A stretch of DNA of 64,000 bases from Bacillota bacterium (lineage in GTDB: Bacteria; Bacillota; Clostridia; Christensenellales; CAG-138), in the NCBI GenBank assembly GCA_023459335.1, contig JAEWUO010000028.1:1-64000 (forward strand). The letters run 5' to 3'. Below the pieces are notes generated by a model. The model saw only the letters and a program-made list of their open reading frames with translations, did not search any database and was not told the origin of the DNA. Every line of letters starts with the position of its first letter. Positions within the stretch are counted from its first letter, which is position 1. This document shows, one piece after another, positions 60,723-64,000 of the stretch. The position numbers and the translations under genes were made by a program.

Positions 60723-61355
60723 ATGAAATTACCGATAACACAAATGAAGCGGCTCGGCAAGAAAACCCTGGCTGCCGTTGCCTGCGCCGTCGCCGCCGCC
60801 GCGCTCACAGTCGGCTCGCTCGCGGACACGCCGCAGGAGCTCTTTTCCGGCGCAACGCAGGCCGTTGTCGCAAAAGCGGAGGTCACGGACGCCGCAGAGT
60901 CTGAAAAGAAGCCGACCCTACGCGACCGCCTGCGCCGTTTCTTTCTCGGACAGCCGTCCTTTGCGCGCGGCATTTTTCTACTCCCTCTCTGGGCGGCCGG
61001 AAAGGGATTGCTGGCGCTGCTCTCCGCACTTTTTACCGCGCTGCATCCGGCATTGCAGGCAGTCCTCGGCGTTCTTTTAAATGCCGCGCTGTTGTTTTGT
61101 TTATTTGCGCTCGTGTTTAAGTTGCTGTTCCCCGACAAACGTCTGAAGGACATTCTGACGAAGCGCAACATTGTCTGGCTCGTTTCCGGCGCGGTGCTGC
61201 TCGCCGCAGCGGATGCGGCGCTGCGTGTCTTCTGGGAGGAATACCGTCCGGTCAGCATCGCAATCAAGCTGGCCGCGGGGCTTCTTGTGCTCGCGCTGCT
61301 GTGCCGGCGCATCTTCGGCAGACGAACCGCGAAGAAAGCCGTCCAAACTATATAA
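60723..61355 (+). CDS. membrane protein of unknown function
   Basis: A 210-residue protein. Residues about 13-30 form an Ala-rich signal anchor, followed by a polar, partly basic region (EKKPTLRDRLRRFFLGQ) and then four hydrophobic helices (about 80-105, 110-130, 145-165, 178-195) with a basic C-terminus (RRIFGRRTAKK). I recognise no family. ATG 60723 is chosen from the -10 position; an upstream in-frame ATG at 60681 lies before the promoter and cannot be used by that transcript. Confidence 0.7.
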   Translation: MKLPITQMKRLGKKTLAAVACAVAAAALTVGSLADTPQELFSGATQAVVAKAEVTDAAESEKKPTLRDRLRRFFLGQPSFARGIFLLPLWAAGKGLLALLSALFTALHPALQAVLGVLLNAALLFCLFALVFKLLFPDKRLKDILTKRNIVWLVSGAVLLAAADAALRVFWEEYRPVSIAIKLAAGLLVLALLCRRIFGRRTAKKAVQTI

Positions 61356-61356
61356 A

Positions 61357-61384
61357 ACAAAAGAGGCTTTGACAGCCTCTTTTT
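61357..61384. terminator. bidirectional terminator between convergent genes
   Basis: AGAGGCT and AGCCTCT stem with A-run left and T-run right. Confidence 0.85.
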
Positions 61385-61390
61385 GATTGC

Positions 61391-62431
61391 TCATTGTTTT
61401 GCCGGGATGCTCTGCAGGAGCGCGTCCACCATCTCCGGCGGCGTCGCCCAGGAGGTGCAGAAACGCACCACGTCGTTTTCCAGGTCAAACTCCTGCCAGA
61501 AGGCATATCCGAATTCCTGCGAGAGCGTCGCTAAAAGCGTCTTGGGCAGGATCGGGAACACCTGATTCGTCGGAGAATCGGCAAAAAGCGCATATCCGCG
61601 CGCACGCACGCCCTCCGCGATCCGCAGCGCCTGCGTGACCGCGTGCCGCCCGATTTCGTCGTACAGCCCGTCCGTAAACAGCGTTTCGAACTGAATGCCC
61701 AGCAGGCGGCCTTTGGCAAGCATGCCGCCGCGCTGCTTGATGTGATAGCGGAAATCCTTCTTCAGCGCGGGGTCGCTGATCACCAGCGCCTCGCCGAACA
61801 GCGCGCCCATCTTAGTGCCGCCGATGGAAAACGCGCTGGTAAGCTGCGCGAGCTCCGGCAGAAACAGATCGGCGCCGACCGCGGCGAACGAATTGCCCAG
61901 CCGCGCCCCGTCGATATAGAGCGGCATTCCGTACCGGACGCAGACCCGCCGGATCGCTTCCAGCTCGCTTTTAGCATAGATCGTGCCGACTTCGGTCGGC
62001 TGGGAAAGATAGACCATCCCCGGCTGAACGATGTGCTCCGCGTTCACGTCCGCATAGTGCGCGGCCGCGCAGGATTCCACCTGCTGCGCGGTGATCTTTC
62101 CGTCCGCCGTCGGCAGCGCGAGCACCTTATGCCCCGTCGCTTCGATCGCGCCGGTTTCGTGCGTATTGATATGTCCGCTCTCCGCGCAGATCACGCCCTG
62201 ATACGGCTTGATGCTCGCGGCGATGATGGTCAGGTTCGTCTGCGTACCGCCCACAAGAAAGTGCACGTCGCTCTGCGCCCCATTCAGCCGCGCGCGGATG
62301 AGTTCCTTCGCCCGTTCGCAATGCGCGTCCAGCCCATAGGCGTTGTCCTGCTCGCGGTTTGCTCTCGCGATCGCATCCAGAATGCGTTCGTGACCGAGTT
62401 CGTTGTAGTCGTTCATGAAGTTATAGCGCAT
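61391..62431 (-). CDS. low-specificity threonine aldolase-like PLP enzyme
   Basis: A 346-residue fold-type I PLP protein of the threonine aldolase/beta-eliminating lyase family. N-terminal NDYNELGHERILDAI, HFLVGGTQTNL, ICAESGHINTHETGA, YIDGARLGNSFA and the PLP lysine in SIGGTKMGALFG are visible. It would cleave threonine or allo-threonine to glycine and acetaldehyde. GGAGG lies 7 nt before ATG 62431; the longer upstream frame runs through the promoter region and was not used. Confidence 0.9.
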   Translation of the reverse strand: MRYNFMNDYNELGHERILDAIARANREQDNAYGLDAHCERAKELIRARLNGAQSDVHFLVGGTQTNLTIIAASIKPYQGVICAESGHINTHETGAIEATGHKVLALPTADGKITAQQVESCAAAHYADVNAEHIVQPGMVYLSQPTEVGTIYAKSELEAIRRVCVRYGMPLYIDGARLGNSFAAVGADLFLPELAQLTSAFSIGGTKMGALFGEALVISDPALKKDFRYHIKQRGGMLAKGRLLGIQFETLFTDGLYDEIGRHAVTQALRIAEGVRARGYALFADSPTNQVFPILPKTLLATLSQEFGYAFWQEFDLENDVVRFCTSWATPPEMVDALLQSIPAKQ

Positions 62432-62590
62432 GAAATTTCCTCCGGTGCCGGCGGCTGAACCCGCCCCGCATTGCACGAGTATAGCACTTTTTTCACGCAT
62501 TGTGCGCAATTTTTTACGATGTCGATGCAAAAAACAGTTCTGTTTCCCTTTTTGTTCACCGGTGGGTTACAGCGGCGACACCCGCGATGT

Positions 62591-62620
62591 TTGCATCCTG
62601 CTCCTGCTTTCGCCTATAAT
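62591..62620 (+). promoter_or_regulatory. promoter placed for a leaderless transcript (MBL lipoprotein)
   Basis: TTGCAT (62591-62596), 18-nt spacer, perfect TATAAT (62615-62620), six bases, then ATG 62627, with no ribosome-binding site. Confidence 0.7.
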
Positions 62621-62626
62621 CGATAC

Positions 62627-63913
62627 ATGCAGCAATATTTGAACAATCGCATTCGCAAAGCCGTTCGCGTCGCCATCGCACTGCTGCTTGCGGCGCTGTT
62701 TCTCACGGGCTGCGCCGCGCCGTCCGCGCGCGAAGATGTGTTCATCGACGGTGACGATTCGTTTGAACCGGCTTTGCCAACCGACGATTCCGCCGACGCC
62801 GCGACAATAAGCAAACTCCTGCCGGGCAGGCTCGATTCGATCCTGACAGATGACGGTTCGTTTGCCGTCCTTTTCGTCAACGTCGGCAAAGCGGACGCGT
62901 GTATCCTGCGCCTCGGCGGTTCCGCCGTGCTGATCGACACGGGATCGGCGCAGTCTGTTCCGCAACTGTTCGCGGCGCTCAACGCGCTGAAGATCGAGTC
63001 CATCGACGCGGTCTTTATCACGCACAGCCACAGCGACCATCTCGGCGGGCTCGACGCGCTCGTAAATAATTACAGTGTGGGCACCGTATATTCGCCGTAT
63101 TTCAGCGAAACGGGCAAGGACGGCGTCGGCAAGATCGTCCAACGCGTGAAGAAGCTCGGTTTATCGCATACGGAATTGAAAGCGGGCGATGTTGTCCCGC
63201 TTCCGGACGGCGCGTCTTTTACCGTGCTCGGCCCGCTCGCGCTGAACGAGGAGAACGACAACGACAACTCTCTTGTGCTGCGCTTCGATTACGCCGGGCA
63301 GACAATTCTGTTCGCCGGGGATATGCAGTTTGCTGAAGAACAGTCGCTCCTTGACGCGGGCGCGCCGCTCGGGAGCGTCATCCTCAAGGTTGGCAACCAC
63401 GGCAACCCGGACGCGACTAGCGACGCGTTTGCAGCGCAAGTCGCCCCCGGCATCGCGATCATCTCCACCGATACCACGGTAGATGCAAACAGCGCGAACC
63501 CGCGCGTACTCGCCGCGCTGCCGAACGCCAACGTTTTCGTCACGGAGAATTTCCCGATCGGCGTTCTCGTTACGATCGATGGCGCGAGCCGGATGATCTG
63601 TTTCAATCCCGCCAAAGAGAAGGTTTCGCTCCATGCCTCCCTTTCCGTCGACGCGAAGCATCAGACGGTCACGCTGACGAACGATACCGCACTCGGCGCC
63701 GATCTTTCCGGCTGCGTACTCTTTAGCGCCGAAACAGGCGCTGCGCTGCGGTTCCCCGCCGGAACGCGACTGTCCGCCGGCGGCAGTCTGACGATCGGCA
63801 AAGGCAACGAACTTTCCTTTCCGAACGACGACAGTCCGCTCCGGAAAAAGAAAGGCAACACGGTTTTTCTATACGATTCCTTCGGAAATCTCGCGAGCAA
63901 AGGGCTGGACTAG
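62627..63913 (+). CDS. metallo-beta-lactamase-fold lipoprotein with a C-terminal lamin-tail-like domain
   Basis: A 428-residue exported protein. The signal peptide ends in a lipobox (FLTGC). Residues about 80-320 form a ComEC-like metallo-beta-lactamase domain: VLFVNVGKADACIL, THSHSDHLGG, LFAGDM. The usual HHG near the end of this domain reads GNHGNPD, so the first His is Asn. Residues about 340-428 (VTLTNDTALGADLSGCVLF, PAGTRLSAGGSLTIGKG, GNTVFLYDSFGN) resemble a lamin-tail domain, found on secreted nucleases and hydrolases. ATG 62627 is preferred because the -10 lies just upstream; a longer frame is untranslated. Confidence 0.8.
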   Translation: MQQYLNNRIRKAVRVAIALLLAALFLTGCAAPSAREDVFIDGDDSFEPALPTDDSADAATISKLLPGRLDSILTDDGSFAVLFVNVGKADACILRLGGSAVLIDTGSAQSVPQLFAALNALKIESIDAVFITHSHSDHLGGLDALVNNYSVGTVYSPYFSETGKDGVGKIVQRVKKLGLSHTELKAGDVVPLPDGASFTVLGPLALNEENDNDNSLVLRFDYAGQTILFAGDMQFAEEQSLLDAGAPLGSVILKVGNHGNPDATSDAFAAQVAPGIAIISTDTTVDANSANPRVLAALPNANVFVTENFPIGVLVTIDGASRMICFNPAKEKVSLHASLSVDAKHQTVTLTNDTALGADLSGCVLFSAETGAALRFPAGTRLSAGGSLTIGKGNELSFPNDDSPLRKKKGNTVFLYDSFGNLASKGLD

Positions 63914-63919
63914 CACATA

Positions 63920-63950
63920 AAAAAACGACGGGGCCTTCCCCGCCGTTTTG
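63920..63950. terminator. bidirectional terminator at the right end
   Basis: An ACGACGGGG / CCCCGCCGT stem (one mismatch) around CTT, with A-run left and TTTTG right. Confidence 0.75.
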
Positions 63951-63954
63951 ATTT

Positions 63955-64000
63955 CTATGATATCGTTGATTCTGTGCCGGATTCTTTCGGTTCTCCGATC
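63955..64000 (-). CDS. possible C-terminal end of a minus-strand gene (partial)
   Basis: An open frame enters from the right edge and ends at TAG (63955-63957), giving the polar tail IGEPKESGTESTIS. It is convergent with the preceding gene across a terminator that suits both. Only 14 codons are visible, so this is a weak call. Confidence 0.35.
   Translation of the reverse strand, partial: IGEPKESGTESTIS

Overview
The window looks like a chromosomal segment from an anaerobic, GC-rich member of the Clostridia (Firmicutes). The evidence is a complete oxidative ornithine-fermentation operon of the type known from amino-acid-fermenting clostridia, a T-box leader in front of pheST, pyruvate phosphate dikinase, many lipoproteins with a lipobox, good Shine-Dalgarno sites with some TTG starts, and Firmicute-like -35/-10 promoters. 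I cannot name a genus. There is no rRNA, CRISPR array, prophage or intact insertion sequence. One tRNA gene (Pro, GGG) is present.

Layout. 1-3.8 kb: small accessory genes on the plus strand (acetyltransferase, helical-repeat protein, isoprenylcysteine-methyltransferase-like membrane protein, two zinc-ribbon membrane proteins, a PfkB sugar/nucleoside kinase). 3.9-8.3 kb, minus: glycogen phosphorylase and an M3-like lipoprotein peptidase. 8.5-10.9 kb, plus: ddl-murF. 10.9-12.7 kb, minus: phosphate transporter PiT with its DUF47 partner. 12.9-18.9 kb: an AT-richer block that begins at tRNA-Pro, holds a decayed IS3-type transposase relic, two adenosine-deaminase-family enzymes, an NCS2 purine permease and a divergent GntR regulator. 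18.9-26.7 kb, minus: ord-ortA-ortB-oraS-oraE-glmL-orr. 26.8-30 kb: PHP phosphoesterase, flavodoxin, XdhC, Tag. 30-33.7 kb, minus: a GntR/YtrA-type ABC export operon with a perfect operator palindrome. 33.9-38.7 kb, plus: a ComEC-like metallo-beta-lactamase, a T-box, pheS-pheT. 38.7-44.3 kb, minus: a repetitive DUF937 protein, a GT-C-like membrane protein, a cupin, and AmmeMemoRadiSam genes with A and B fused. 44.5-52.1 kb: M15 carboxypeptidase, ppdK, a 29-residue membrane mini-protein behind a PrsA-like foldase, PgeF/YfiH, NrdR, bS21. 52.3-58.5 kb, plus: BMP-type nucleoside ABC transporter, thymidine kinase and a deoxyribosyltransferase-like protein. 58.5-64 kb: glycosyltransferase, L13-S9, a membrane protein, threonine aldolase and a metallo-beta-lactamase/lamin-tail lipoprotein.

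How the genes work together. Ornithine racemase, ornithine aminomutase (with a GlmL-like accessory ATPase), diaminopentanoate dehydrogenase and the AKP thiolase form one pathway that turns ornithine into acetyl-CoA and alanine. Nucleoside and purine handling recurs: NCS2 permease, two deaminases, nucleoside ABC importer, thymidine kinase, PgeF. Cell-wall functions are ddl, murF and an M15 carboxypeptidase.

The observation I find most unusual is not a gene. Five separate genes, all predicted membrane or exported proteins, have a -10 hexamer placed 6-7 nt before their ATG and no ribosome-binding site, which predicts leaderless mRNAs in an organism whose other genes mostly have clear Shine-Dalgarno sites.
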